A stretch of DNA of 64,000 nucleotides, taken from positions 992,001-1,056,000 of the forward strand of contig NZ_CP114289.2 in the NCBI RefSeq assembly GCF_027111315.2, written 5' to 3'. The position numbers and the translations under genes are program-made. The first letter of the stretch is position 1, and every line of letters begins with the position of its first letter. Under the pieces are notes generated by a model, which saw only the letters and a program-made list of their open reading frames with translations, searched no databases and was not told where the DNA came from. This DNA comes from Flavobacterium limnophilum. Its GTDB lineage: Bacteria; Bacteroidota; Bacteroidia; Flavobacteriales; Flavobacteriaceae. Positions 15,360-24,218 of this stretch are shown here, piece by piece.

Positions 15360-16507
15360 CCTGCACTGAGCATTTCGACGACGCTCAATATAAACTTCGT
15401 CGAAGTGAAGTAGCCGATGTACTGCGAAAAGTGGGTTCAAAAATCGAGAGTTATGGACTCAATACTTGGCAATTGCGCACGCTATCGGCCATCAAAAAAT
15501 GTCGAACGGCAGAATTGGGAGGTCATATCGATGGGTGTGATCAGTGTGGAAATCTGACCATCAGTTACAACTCCTGCAGGAACCGACATTGTCCGAAATG
15601 TCAGGGCAATAAGCGAGAGGATTGGATCGAAGCCCGAAGCACGGAACTCTTGCCGGTGCCTTATTTCCACGTGGTTTTCACCTTGCCCGAAGCGATTAAT
15701 TCTTTGGCAATTCACCAGCCCAAAATCGTGTATGATACTTTGTTTGAAGCCTGTTGGGAAACGCTTCAAACTTTTGGCAAAGCCAAGGAAATGCAAATGG
15801 GGATGATAGCGGTTTTGCACACGTGGGGACAAAACCTAAGTTTGCATCCGCACCTGCATTGCATTGTGCCTGGTGGAGGAATCGATGCAGACGGACAGTG
15901 GCTAAACAGCCACTCTAAAGGTAATTTTCTGTTCCCCGTCAAGGCTTTGTCGAAAGTGTTTCGAGTGAAATTTTGCGAGAAACTCAAAAAGAAAGAGCCC
16001 ATAAAATACGAGCAAATCCGGCAAGAATTGTGGAGAAAACCGTGGGTTGTTTTTGCCAAAAAGCCATTTGGAAGTCCAAACTCTGTGGTGGAATATTTGG
16101 GGAGATACACCCATAAAATCGCCATTAGCAACCATCGAATCAAAAGTATAGACAACGAAAATCTGACTTTTGATTACAAGGATTACCGAATGGCGGGCGT
16201 CAAAAAGCAAATGACACTCACACATCAGGAGTTTATCCGGAGGTTTTCGTTGCATATTTTGCCCAAACGGTTCGTCAAGATCCGTCATTACGGTTTTTTG
16301 AGCAGCACTTGGAAGCGGGAGAAGCTGAAACTTTTGCAGGAGAAACTCCAAGTAAAAGTCTTGGAAAAAGTAGAAAAGAAACCCTTCTTGCCCAAATGTC
16401 CGTGTTGCAAAACGGGCAATTTGCACCGAATAGCAGTTTTTGACCAGCGTGGTCCGCCTGCTTGGTATCTTGGCGGTGGCCAAAACACCATTCCCTGTAA
16501 AAGCTGA
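15344..16507 (+). CDS. IS91 family HUH transposase, copy 4
   Basis: 387 aa, intact zinc, HUH and Y2 motifs. Private variants: FEACWETLQ, GQWLNSHSKGNF and FRVKFCEKL. It shares GQNLSLHPHLH and KKKEPIKYEQ with copy 1 but the N-terminal QPEVACTEHFDDAQ with copies 3, 5 and 6. Confidence 0.95.
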   Translation: MQPEVACTEHFDDAQYKLRRSEVADVLRKVGSKIESYGLNTWQLRTLSAIKKCRTAELGGHIDGCDQCGNLTISYNSCRNRHCPKCQGNKREDWIEARSTELLPVPYFHVVFTLPEAINSLAIHQPKIVYDTLFEACWETLQTFGKAKEMQMGMIAVLHTWGQNLSLHPHLHCIVPGGGIDADGQWLNSHSKGNFLFPVKALSKVFRVKFCEKLKKKEPIKYEQIRQELWRKPWVVFAKKPFGSPNSVVEYLGRYTHKIAISNHRIKSIDNENLTFDYKDYRMAGVKKQMTLTHQEFIRRFSLHILPKRFVKIRHYGFLSSTWKREKLKLLQEKLQVKVLEKVEKKPFLPKCPCCKTGNLHRIAVFDQRGPPAWYLGGGQNTIPCKS

Positions 16508-16662
16508 TTTACGGGTAGGGCTAGTATGCCCAAAAGTGACCGAAAACACTATAAAACGACCTCGGAATTACTCCAAAAAAAAGAGGACTATAAATCCTCT
16601 TGTTATTCTCTCTAATTTTTTTACGATAAATGCATAGTGTTGACGGCAGGTACTCCGGTTCC

Positions 16663-16720
16663 GTTCAACAGGAGTTTCATTGTTCGTGCTGCGCACGCAA
16701 CGAAACTCTAGCTGTTGTGC
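16663..16720 (+). repeat. attC-like site, short form, of recombinase-transposase copy 4
   Basis: GTTCAAC, stem GAGTTTC/GAAACTC, R' GTTGTGC opening cassette 13. Confidence 0.8.
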
Positions 16721-16729
16721 GACGTATTT

Positions 16730-17371
16730 TTATTTTTTCAGATAAATTTCTCCTTTTGTAAATCCGTTCTTTTTAATAAACTCTTTGAATTGTTTTTTTG
16801 TTGGTTTTATTCTGAAAGGTTTTATCGTATCCATTTTAGTTTCTGTTATAGATTGCAACAAATCTAATTCGTTTTCAGTTTCTATTCCGTTAATTGTTAA
16901 AACTCCTTTTGACAAATTTAGTTTTTCAACTTCCCAAAATCCTGTCTTTTCAATTAGTTTGTTTAGGAAAAAATAACCTTTAAACTTTTTTAAAACGTTC
17001 GTTTTATTTATGTCGAAAATTGTGTCGGAATAAACATAATTTGAAAATAAAGTGTCATTAATTCTCTTTATTTTATATTTTTCTTTGGTTTTGATGTTAA
17101 ATAAACTATCATTTTTAATGATTTCATTCTTGTCAATTTCACTTATTTTTAAAGTATCTTCAACAATCATTTTTTTAAATATTGAATATTTTGAAATTAT
17201 TAATTCAGTTTTATTTTCGGTATTATAATAATTTCCAATAATTTTTTTAGGAAACGCATTAACCTCTTTTACATTTTTTGGTTGAGCTTCTTCAAAAGTA
17301 ACAATTGGTTCTTTACAAGAATTTAGAATTATTAAAAGTGATAAGTTTAGAAATAATAATTTATTTTTCAT
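16730..17371 (-). CDS. Lipoprotein of unknown function (cassette 13)
   Basis: A 213-aa protein with a lipoprotein signal: hydrophobic LLFLNLSLLIILNSC with the lipidation cysteine about residue 19. The mature protein alternates short lysine-rich strands (YYNTENKTELIISKYSIF, EKYKIKRINDTLFSNYVYSD), suggesting a beta-rich fold. No family is recognised. It fills cassette 13 (16715-17531), with core GTTGTGCGAC and complement GTCGCACAAC. Confidence 0.65.
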   Translation of the reverse strand: MKNKLLFLNLSLLIILNSCKEPIVTFEEAQPKNVKEVNAFPKKIIGNYYNTENKTELIISKYSIFKKMIVEDTLKISEIDKNEIIKNDSLFNIKTKEKYKIKRINDTLFSNYVYSDTIFDINKTNVLKKFKGYFFLNKLIEKTGFWEVEKLNLSKGVLTINGIETENELDLLQSITETKMDTIKPFRIKPTKKQFKEFIKKNGFTKGEIYLKK

Positions 17372-17404
17372 TTTCTATTTTTCGGATTTTTCTAGCAATA
17401 TGTC

Positions 17405-17537
17405 GCACAACGTTCTGGCGATACACGAGGTTTGGGAATAAAGATGCGAGGTTTTTCGGTTAAACACAAATTTCCCAAGTACAAGACCATCTTTAAATTC
17501 AACCAAATGCCCAAATCTCGTGTAACGGCTGTTGGCA
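17405..17537 (+). repeat. attC-like site, long form, between two unique cassettes (cassette 16715-17531)
   Basis: The clearest array junction not involving a transposase unit. R'' GCACAAC, arms TACACGAGGTTTGGG and CCCAAATCTCGTGTA, R' GTTGGCA. Compared with the GCTTGTAG-type sites, both arms have changed and still pair. Confidence 0.85.
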
Positions 17538-17578
17538 GAGCGTTGCTTTGATTATTATAGTCTTTAATATTTAGAAAG

Positions 17579-18034
17579 CTATAGTATTTTTCGTATATCA
17601 CAATATCTGTAAGTTACGAGAGAAGTTTGTTTTTCAATTATTTTAGAAAATATTACATTACCATCACTTTGCTGATAAAATTGTACAGGCAAAGATTTAT
17701 TCTCTACATTATTCAAAGATTTTAATTCAGTTAATTTTTCCATTGATGAATCTATAAAATGAATATCTGTAGTTTCAGTACAATCAAAACTTACATCATA
17801 AATTTTTTCATTCTTAATTTTTACTATTAGATTTTTGACAAAGCCAATTTCTTCTGACAATTTAAAAGTGTCTATTTTAAATTCCCTTTTTGACAATTTA
17901 TTGAAATGCTTTGCAGATGGTAAATTCTTAAAAACAGTATCTAATTTAATTTCTCCAAAACCGTAAAAATTTCTTTGTTTTTCTTTACGACTTATATTAA
18001 AAAAGTCAACAATATAAAGCAATATTTTTTTCAT
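17579..18034 (-). CDS. Hypothetical protein (cassette 14)
   Basis: About 151 aa starting at ATG 18034 (MKKILLYIVDFFNISRKEKQ); an in-frame TTG at 18085 lies on the cassette core itself. The N-terminus is mildly hydrophobic but not a convincing signal peptide. The remainder (GFGEIKLDTVFKNLPSAKHF, YDVSFDCTETTDIHFIDSSM) belongs to no family I recognise. It fills cassette 14 (17532-18205), core GTTGGCAGA and complement TCTGCCAAC. Confidence 0.6.
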   Translation of the reverse strand: MKKILLYIVDFFNISRKEKQRNFYGFGEIKLDTVFKNLPSAKHFNKLSKREFKIDTFKLSEEIGFVKNLIVKIKNEKIYDVSFDCTETTDIHFIDSSMEKLTELKSLNNVENKSLPVQFYQQSDGNVIFSKIIEKQTSLVTYRYCDIRKIL

Positions 18035-18079
18035 TTGTTTAATAATTTTTTCAATTCTCCTGTTTTTTTTTGCAATGTC

Positions 18080-18211
18080 TGCCAACGTTCCCGCGCTACA
18101 AGCAGTTTGGGACTAAATTAAGCCCATTCTTCGGATTTGCCAAATCTCCCAAATACAAAACCATATTTAAATTAAGCCTAATACCCAAATTGCTTGTAGC
18201 GTGTGTTGAAC
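18080..18211 (+). repeat. attC-like site, long form, of cassette 14 (cassette 17532-18205)
   Basis: R'' TGCCAAC; arms GCTACAAGCAGTTTGGG and CCCAAATTGCTTGTAGC. The next unit starts at 18206. Confidence 0.8.
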
Positions 18212-18360
18212 TAAACCTTCGGTAGCACTCGCGATGATTTTGTACCTTACGAAGGTAATAAAAAATCGTAAACTATGGCTACAAAAAAAAACATCCAGAT
18301 GATTTAAGGGAAAACAAAATTTTAAACCAAGCCAAGCGAGAGATTCCCGGTTTTGAGGAA

Positions 18361-19224
18361 TTGTTGTCACGTTTTGAGCGGACGGTCTCGGTCTTGGGAC
18401 GAAGTGCAAGCACTTTCAACAATTATTCCCGCCACTTGGCTTCGATTTCGCTGTATTTTGGCAAAATCCCCACGGAGTTGGATCCCGAACAAGTTCAGGA
18501 CTACTTGTTTTACCTGCAAAAAAAGTCCAAAACCCCATCGCAAACCTACTTCAAACACTGCGTTTATGGGCTTCGATTTCTGCTGAAATCGGAAGGGATT
18601 CCGTATGAATACCTCCGATTGCCGTCTATAAAGCACGAGAAAAAACTGCCCGTTGTTTTGAGCAAAGAAGAAGTCTGGGCGATGCTCAAAAATGCCAAAC
18701 TGCTCAAACACCGAATCCTTATTGGCTTGCTTTATGGCTGTGGACTTCGCTGTATGGAAGCCAGAAGTGTTCGATTGCAGGACTTGGATTTCGACCGAAA
18801 ACAGCTCAAAGTCGTTCAGGGAAAAGGCAAAAAAGACCGTTATGTTCCGCTATCGGAACACTTGATTCGGGGTTTGAAAAAGTACATCGAAGCCGAAAAA
18901 CCCCAAGATTATCTTTTCAACGGTCAGCCTATCGAAAGAGCAGGTGGAGATTTTGACAATCGGTACAGTCAGCGAGGTGTGCAATGGGCGGTGAAGCAAG
19001 TGGCTAAGGCAGCGGGAGTGAAAAAGGAAGTTCACACCCACACGCTTCGGCACTCTTATGCCACGCATTTACTCGAAGACGGGATGGATATTATGACCCT
19101 CAAAGACCTTTTGGGACACCAAAATATCGAAACCACGCTGGAATATTTACACATTGCCCAACTCGAGAGTCAGCGCATCTTTAGTCCACTCGACACGCTT
19201 TTCGAGAAATGCAGCCGGAAGTAG
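18361..19224 (+). CDS. Tyrosine recombinase of the IS91-like cassette, copy 5
   Basis: 287 aa, same protein as copy 3, with the intact catalytic residues in GLRCMEAR, HTLRHSYATH, LLGHQN and EYLHIAQ. ATG 18275 with A9 run is the probable frameshifted start. Overlaps the transposase by 16 nt. Confidence 0.9.
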   Translation: MLSRFERTVSVLGRSASTFNNYSRHLASISLYFGKIPTELDPEQVQDYLFYLQKKSKTPSQTYFKHCVYGLRFLLKSEGIPYEYLRLPSIKHEKKLPVVLSKEEVWAMLKNAKLLKHRILIGLLYGCGLRCMEARSVRLQDLDFDRKQLKVVQGKGKKDRYVPLSEHLIRGLKKYIEAEKPQDYLFNGQPIERAGGDFDNRYSQRGVQWAVKQVAKAAGVKKEVHTHTLRHSYATHLLEDGMDIMTLKDLLGHQNIETTLEYLHIAQLESQRIFSPLDTLFEKCSRK

Positions 19225-20372
19225 CCTGCACTGAGCATTTCGACGACGCTCAATATAAACTTCGTCGAAGTGAAGTAGCCGATGTACTGCGAAAAGTGGG
19301 TTCAAAAATCGAGAGTTATGGACTCAATACTTGGCAATTGCGCACGCTATCGGCCATCAAAAAATGTCGAACGGCAGAATTGGGAGGTCATATCGATGGG
19401 TGTGATCAGTGTGGAAATCTGACCATCAGTTACAACTCCTGCAGGAACCGACATTGTCCGAAATGTCAGGGCAATAAGCGAGAGGATTGGATCGAAGCCC
19501 GAAGCACGGAACTCTTGCCGGTGCCTTATTTTCACGTGGTTTTCACCTTGCCCGAAGCGATTAATTCTTTGGCAATTCACCAGCCCAAAATCGTGTATGA
19601 CACCCTGTTTGAAGCGACTTGGGAAACGCTTCAAACTTTTGGCAAAGCCAAGGAAATGCAAATGGGAATGATTGCCGTTTTGCACACTTGGGGACAACAA
19701 TTGAGTTTGCATCCGCACCTGCATTGCATTGTGCCTGGTGGAGGAATCGATAAAAACGGACAATGGAAAAACAGTAGAACGGACGGCAAATTTCTGTTCC
19801 CCGTAAAAGCTTTGTCGAAGGTTTTCAGGGCTAAATATTGCCAAAAGCTCAAAGCAAAAAATCCGATTGGTTACGAGCAAATCCGGCAAGAGTTGTGGAG
19901 AAAACCGTGGGTAGTTTTTGCCAAAAAGCCATTTGGAAGTCCAAACTCTGTGGTGGAATATTTGGGGAGATACACCCATAAAATAGCCATTAGCAACCAT
20001 CGAATCAAAAGTATAGACAACGAAAATCTGACTTTTGATTACAAGGATTATCGAGTGGCGGGCGTCAAAAAGCAAATGACGCTCTCACATCAGGAGTTTA
20101 TCCGGAGGTTTGCGTTGCATATTTTGCCCAAACGGTTTGTCAAGATTCGTCATTATGGGTTTTTGAGCAGCACTTGGAAGCGGGAGAAGCTGAAACTTTT
20201 GCAGGAGAAACTCCAAGTAAAAGTCTTGGAAAAAGTAGAAAAGAAACCCTTCTTGCCCAAATGTCCGTGTTGCAAAACGGGCAATTTGCACCGAATAGCA
20301 GTTTTTGACCAGCGTGGTCCGCCTGCTTGGTATCTTGGCGGTGGCCAAAACACCATTCCCTGTAAAAGCTGA
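19209..20372 (+). CDS. IS91 family HUH transposase, copy 5
   Basis: 387 aa, same protein as copy 3, with zinc-binding cysteines, HPHLH and YLGRYTHKIA. No stop or frameshift is present, so the copy is potentially active. Confidence 0.95.
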   Translation: MQPEVACTEHFDDAQYKLRRSEVADVLRKVGSKIESYGLNTWQLRTLSAIKKCRTAELGGHIDGCDQCGNLTISYNSCRNRHCPKCQGNKREDWIEARSTELLPVPYFHVVFTLPEAINSLAIHQPKIVYDTLFEATWETLQTFGKAKEMQMGMIAVLHTWGQQLSLHPHLHCIVPGGGIDKNGQWKNSRTDGKFLFPVKALSKVFRAKYCQKLKAKNPIGYEQIRQELWRKPWVVFAKKPFGSPNSVVEYLGRYTHKIAISNHRIKSIDNENLTFDYKDYRVAGVKKQMTLSHQEFIRRFALHILPKRFVKIRHYGFLSSTWKREKLKLLQEKLQVKVLEKVEKKPFLPKCPCCKTGNLHRIAVFDQRGPPAWYLGGGQNTIPCKS

Positions 20373-20527
20373 TTTACGGGTAGGGCTAGTATGCCCAAAA
20401 GTGACCGAAAACACTATAAAACGACCTCGGAATTACTCCAAAAAAAAGAGGACTATAAATCCTCTTGTTATTCTCTCTAATTTTTTTACGATAAATGCAT
20501 AGTGTTGACGGCAGGTACTCCGGTTCC

Positions 20528-20585
20528 GTTCAACACGAGTTTCATTGTTCGTGCTGCGCACGCAACGAAACTCTAGCTGTTAGGC
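20528..20585 (+). repeat. attC-like site, short form, of recombinase-transposase copy 5
   Basis: GTTCAAC, stem GAGTTTC/GAAACTC, R' GTTAGGC opening cassette 16. Confidence 0.8.
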
Positions 20586-20595
20586 ACTGGCTTTT

Positions 20596-21318
20596 TTATT
20601 CTTTCGCTCTTTGTTCCCAATATTTTGATTTGTCAATGTCTGTTATACATCCTTTACCTTCTTTATAACAATCAGAAAGCATTTTCATTGAATATTTATT
20701 GCCTTCTTCCGCACCGTCCTTAAAATAATTAAATTGATCAGAATAACTTTTTTCACGCAAGTCAATTATAAATTCTTTACTTTCTTCTATTCTGTAGTAA
20801 TCAATCACATCAATCAAATACCCTCGAACAGAATTTAAGGTAATCGAATTTTCTTCTGTCTTTTTTAGTAATAATTTTGTCTGAGCATAAAACTTATTTG
20901 CCAGATCAGGTCGTTTCAAATCATAAGACTTTTGAATTAGACCACCTTTAGATTTTGTTCCATTATTTCCAATTATCGTCGACAACACATATTCTATTTG
21001 GTCTAACGGTATTCTATCTTTTATTTTTATTACTAATTCAAGTAATTTCTCAAGATAGAATTCTTTTGGTTCAATCATAGAGTCCAAACTTCTCAAGAGA
21101 TGTCCATACTCATTTGTCGGATTTGTATTGAAATACTCTATTTTGTTTTCAAACTCTTCTTTAATCCATTCAGATTCAATGTTTGGGTCAATATCAAGTG
21201 CTTTGTATTCATCAAATCTTTGAGGATTTTCTCGCATCATATGAAAACCGCTGCATCCCATTGATATAAAATATCTCTTTGCTTGTTCTAAAGTTTCTAT
21301 TTCTGTGTCTATGGTCAT
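20596..21318 (-). CDS. Sel1-like repeat-containing protein (cassette 16)
   Basis: A 240-aa cytoplasmic protein. The C-terminal 40 residues (DGAEEGNKYSMKMLSDCYKE, then GKGCITDIDKSKYW) match a Sel1-like repeat, a TPR-related helical hairpin used for protein binding. The helical N-terminal two thirds, with GCSGFHMMRENPQRFDEYKA, are unfamiliar. It fills cassette 16 (20580-21475), core GTTAGGCAC and complement GTGCCTAAC. No partner gene is present in the cassette. Confidence 0.7.
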   Translation of the reverse strand: MTIDTEIETLEQAKRYFISMGCSGFHMMRENPQRFDEYKALDIDPNIESEWIKEEFENKIEYFNTNPTNEYGHLLRSLDSMIEPKEFYLEKLLELVIKIKDRIPLDQIEYVLSTIIGNNGTKSKGGLIQKSYDLKRPDLANKFYAQTKLLLKKTEENSITLNSVRGYLIDVIDYYRIEESKEFIIDLREKSYSDQFNYFKDGAEEGNKYSMKMLSDCYKEGKGCITDIDKSKYWEQRAKE

Positions 21319-21349
21319 CTTTATTAATTGTGTCGTCTTTTAAGCTTGT

Positions 21350-21481
21350 GCCTAACGTTATCAGGCTTGCAGAAGTGGCAAAAAAGCAAGCCTTATTTTT
21401 CAATTTTGCCAAAACATTACATACACAAAAACAACTTTAAATTAAACCTGAACTTGCCATTTTTGCAAACCTGTGTTAGTG
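21350..21481 (+). repeat. attC-like site, long form, of cassette 16 (cassette 20580-21475)
   Basis: R'' GCCTAAC; arms GGCTTGCAGAAGTGGCAAA and TTGCCATTTTTGCAAACC. The arm sequence differs from most sites but pairs internally. R' GTTAGTG opens cassette 17. Confidence 0.7.
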
Positions 21482-21505
21482 GCATACCACGTAAAACAAT
21501 AAAAT

Positions 21506-21685
21506 ATGATACCAAAAGAAAAAGGAGTTACAGACCAAAGGAGATTGAGAAAGATAGAAAGATGTATTACTATTTTATCAAAGAAGTGCTATAATAAAGA
21601 ATATCACGACTATGAATCGTTAGACCTAGTAAACAAAGCTTTATTGAACATTCAATATTTAAGTGAAAAATTAAATAATAAATAA
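21506..21685 (+). CDS. Small basic protein, 59 aa (cassette 17)
   Basis: ATG at 21506 opens a 59-codon frame to TAA at 21685. The protein begins MIPKEKGVTDQRRLRKIERC, has SKKCYNKEYHDYESLDLVNK and ends in LSEKLNNK; it looks helical and charged. A purine stretch about 10 bases upstream is weak as a ribosome-binding site. It fills cassette 17 (21476-21834) and, unlike most cassette genes here, lies on the plus strand. No family is recognised; it could be an antitoxin-sized regulator, but that is a guess. Confidence 0.5.
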   Translation: MIPKEKGVTDQRRLRKIERCITILSKKCYNKEYHDYESLDLVNKALLNIQYLSEKLNNK

Positions 21686-21708
21686 TATCCGTTATGTTGT
21701 GCGGTTGA

Positions 21709-21840
21709 CACTAACGTTCTCGCGCTACAAGCAGTTTGGGATTAAGGAAGCGTAATCTTTCGGATTTGTCAAATCTTTCAAATACAAACCAATTTTTCCA
21801 TTAAGCCAAATACCCAAATTGCTTGTAGCGTGTGTTGAAC
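21709..21840 (+). repeat. attC-like site, long form, of cassette 17 (cassette 21476-21834)
   Basis: R'' CACTAAC; arms GCTACAAGCAGTTTGGG and CCCAAATTGCTTGTAGC. The next unit starts at 21835. Confidence 0.8.
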
Positions 21841-21989
21841 TAAACCTTCGGTAGCACTCGCGATGATTTTGTACCTTACGAAGGTAATAAAAAATCGTAA
21901 ACTATGGCTACAAAAAAAAACATCCAGATGATTTAAGGGAAAACAAAATTTTAAACCAAGCCAAGCGAGAGATTCCCGGTTTTGAGGAA

Positions 21990-22853
21990 TTGTTGTCACG
22001 TTTTGAGCGGACGGTCTCGGTCTTGGGACGAAGTGCAAGCACTTTCAACAATTATTCCCGCCACTTGGCTTCGATTTCGCTGTATTTTGGCAAAATCCCC
22101 ACGGAGTTGGATCCCGAACAAGTTCAGGACTACTTGTTTTACCTGCAAAAAAAGTCCAAAACCCCATCGCAAACCTACTTCAAACACTGCGTTTATGGGC
22201 TTCGATTTCTGCTGAAATCGGAAGGGATTCCGTATGAATACCTCCGATTGCCGTCTATAAAGCACGAGAAAAAACTGCCCGTTGTTTTGAGCAAAGAAGA
22301 AGTCTGGGCGATGCTCAAAAATGCCAAACTGCTCAAACACCGAATCCTTATTGGCTTGCTTTATGGCTGTGGACTTCGCTGTATGGAAGCCAGAAGTGTT
22401 CGATTGCAGGACTTGGATTTCGACCGAAAACAGCTCAAAGTCGTTCAGGGAAAAGGCAAAAAAGACCGTTATGTTCCGCTATCGGAACACTTGATTCGGG
22501 GTTTGAAAAAGTACATCGAAGCCGAAAAACCCCAAGATTATCTTTTCAACGGTCAGCCTATCGAAAGAGCAGGTGGAGATTTTGACAATCGGTACAGTCA
22601 GCGAGGTGTGCAATGGGCGGTGAAGCAAGTGGCTAAGGCAGCGGGAGTGAAAAAGGAAGTTCACACCCACACGCTTCGGCACTCTTATGCCACGCATTTA
22701 CTCGAAGACGGGATGGATATTATGACCCTCAAAGACCTTTTGGGACACCAAAATATCGAAACCACGCTGGAATATTTACACATTGCCCAACTCGAGAGTC
22801 AGCGCATCTTTAGTCCACTCGACACGCTTTTCGAGAAATGCAGCCGGAAGTAG
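21990..22853 (+). CDS. Tyrosine recombinase of the IS91-like cassette, copy 6
   Basis: 287 aa, same protein as copies 3 and 5; all catalytic residues present. ATG 21904 with A9 run is conserved upstream. 16-nt overlap with the transposase gene. Confidence 0.9.
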   Translation: MLSRFERTVSVLGRSASTFNNYSRHLASISLYFGKIPTELDPEQVQDYLFYLQKKSKTPSQTYFKHCVYGLRFLLKSEGIPYEYLRLPSIKHEKKLPVVLSKEEVWAMLKNAKLLKHRILIGLLYGCGLRCMEARSVRLQDLDFDRKQLKVVQGKGKKDRYVPLSEHLIRGLKKYIEAEKPQDYLFNGQPIERAGGDFDNRYSQRGVQWAVKQVAKAAGVKKEVHTHTLRHSYATHLLEDGMDIMTLKDLLGHQNIETTLEYLHIAQLESQRIFSPLDTLFEKCSRK

Positions 22854-24001
22854 CCTGCACTGAGCATTTCGACGACGCTCAATATAAACTTCGTCGAAGT
22901 GAAGTAGCCGATGTACTGCGAAAAGTGGGTTCAAAAATCGAGAGTTATGGACTCAATACTTGGCAATTGCGCACGCTATCGGCCATCAAAAAATGTCGAA
23001 CGGCAGAATTGGGAGGTCATATCGATGGGTGTGATCAGTGTGGAAATCTGACCATCAGTTACAACTCCTGCAGGAACCGACATTGTCCGAAATGTCAGGG
23101 CAATAAGCGAGAGGATTGGATCGAAGCCCGAAGCACGGAACTCTTGCCGGTGCCTTATTTTCACGTGGTTTTCACCTTGCCCGAAGCGATTAATTCTTTG
23201 GCAATTCACCAGCCCAAAATCGTGTATGACACCCTGTTTGAAGCGACTTGGGAAACGCTTCAAACTTTTGGCAAAGCCAAGGAAATGCAAATGGGAATGA
23301 TTGCCGTTTTGCACACTTGGGGACAACAATTGAGTTTGCATCCGCACCTGCATTGCATTGTGCCTGGTGGAGGAATCGATAAAAACGGACAATGGAAAAA
23401 CAGTAGAACGGACGGCAAATTTCTGTTCCCCGTAAAAGCTTTGTCGAAGGTTTTCAGGGCTAAATATTGCCAAAAGCTCAAAGCAAAAAATCCGATTGGT
23501 TACGAGCAAATCCGGCAAGAGTTGTGGAGAAAACCGTGGGTAGTTTTTGCCAAAAAGCCATTTGGAAGTCCAAACTCTGTGGTGGAATATTTGGGGAGAT
23601 ACACCCATAAAATAGCCATTAGCAACCATCGAATCAAAAGTATAGACAACGAAAATCTGACTTTTGATTACAAGGATTATCGAGTGGCGGGCGTCAAAAA
23701 GCAAATGACGCTCTCACATCAGGAGTTTATCCGGAGGTTTGCGTTGCATATTTTGCCCAAACGGTTTGTCAAGATTCGTCATTATGGGTTTTTGAGCAGC
23801 ACTTGGAAGCGGGAGAAGCTGAAACTTTTGCAGGAGAAACTCCAAGTAAAAGTCTTGGAAAAAGTAGAAAAGAAACCCTTCTTGCCCAAATGTCCGTGTT
23901 GCAAAACGGGCAATTTGCACCGAATAGCAGTTTTTGACCAGCGTGGTCCGCCTGCTTGGTATCTTGGCGGTGGCCAAAACACCATTCCCTGTAAAAGCTG
24001 A
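22838..24001 (+). CDS. IS91 family HUH transposase, copy 6
   Basis: 387 aa, same protein as copies 3 and 5; zinc-binding, HUH and Y2 motifs intact, full length. Confidence 0.95.
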   Translation: MQPEVACTEHFDDAQYKLRRSEVADVLRKVGSKIESYGLNTWQLRTLSAIKKCRTAELGGHIDGCDQCGNLTISYNSCRNRHCPKCQGNKREDWIEARSTELLPVPYFHVVFTLPEAINSLAIHQPKIVYDTLFEATWETLQTFGKAKEMQMGMIAVLHTWGQQLSLHPHLHCIVPGGGIDKNGQWKNSRTDGKFLFPVKALSKVFRAKYCQKLKAKNPIGYEQIRQELWRKPWVVFAKKPFGSPNSVVEYLGRYTHKIAISNHRIKSIDNENLTFDYKDYRVAGVKKQMTLSHQEFIRRFALHILPKRFVKIRHYGFLSSTWKREKLKLLQEKLQVKVLEKVEKKPFLPKCPCCKTGNLHRIAVFDQRGPPAWYLGGGQNTIPCKS

Positions 24002-24156
24002 TTTACGGGTAGGGCTAGTATGCCCAAAAGTGACCGAAAACACTATAAAACGACCTCGGAATTACTCCAAAAAAAAGAGGACTATAAATCCTCTTGTTAT
24101 TCTCTCTAATTTTTTTACGATAAATGCATAGTGTTGACGGCAGGTACTCCGGTTCC

Positions 24157-24214
24157 GTTCAACACGAGTTTCATTGTTCGTGCTGCGCACGCAACGAAAC
24201 TCTAGCTGTTATGC
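24157..24214 (+). repeat. attC-like site, short form, of recombinase-transposase copy 6
   Basis: GTTCAAC, stem GAGTTTC/GAAACTC, R' GTTATGC opening cassette 19. Confidence 0.8.
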
Positions 24215-24218
24215 GATG

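Larger units (their letters stand above)
14341..16714 (+). mobile_element. Recombinase-transposase cassette, copy 4 (IS91-like)
   Basis: 2,374 bp. The recombinase has the PIERAG form of copies 3, 5 and 6, while the transposase has the KFCEKLKKKEPIKYEQ block of copy 1, so this copy is a clear mosaic. Its short attC carries ACAGGAGTTTC, a small change beside the stem. Confidence 0.85.
18206..20579 (+). mobile_element. Recombinase-transposase cassette, copy 5 (IS91-like)
   Basis: 2,374 bp, apparently the same sequence as copies 3 and 6 over its whole length, with identical ends, A9 run, hairpin and short attC. The flanking unique cassettes differ, so the copy moved or was converted as a unit. 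Confidence 0.85.
21835..24208 (+). mobile_element. Recombinase-transposase cassette, copy 6 (IS91-like)
   Basis: 2,374 bp, the same as copies 3 and 5. It is the copy nearest to the putative integration platform at the right end of the array. Confidence 0.85.

Noticed and set aside
4902..24208. Interpretation of the repeats as a CRISPR array or phage
   Set aside because: Units are kilobase-sized with genes, repeats are attC-like hairpins of 58-135 bp, and no cas or phage structural genes are present.
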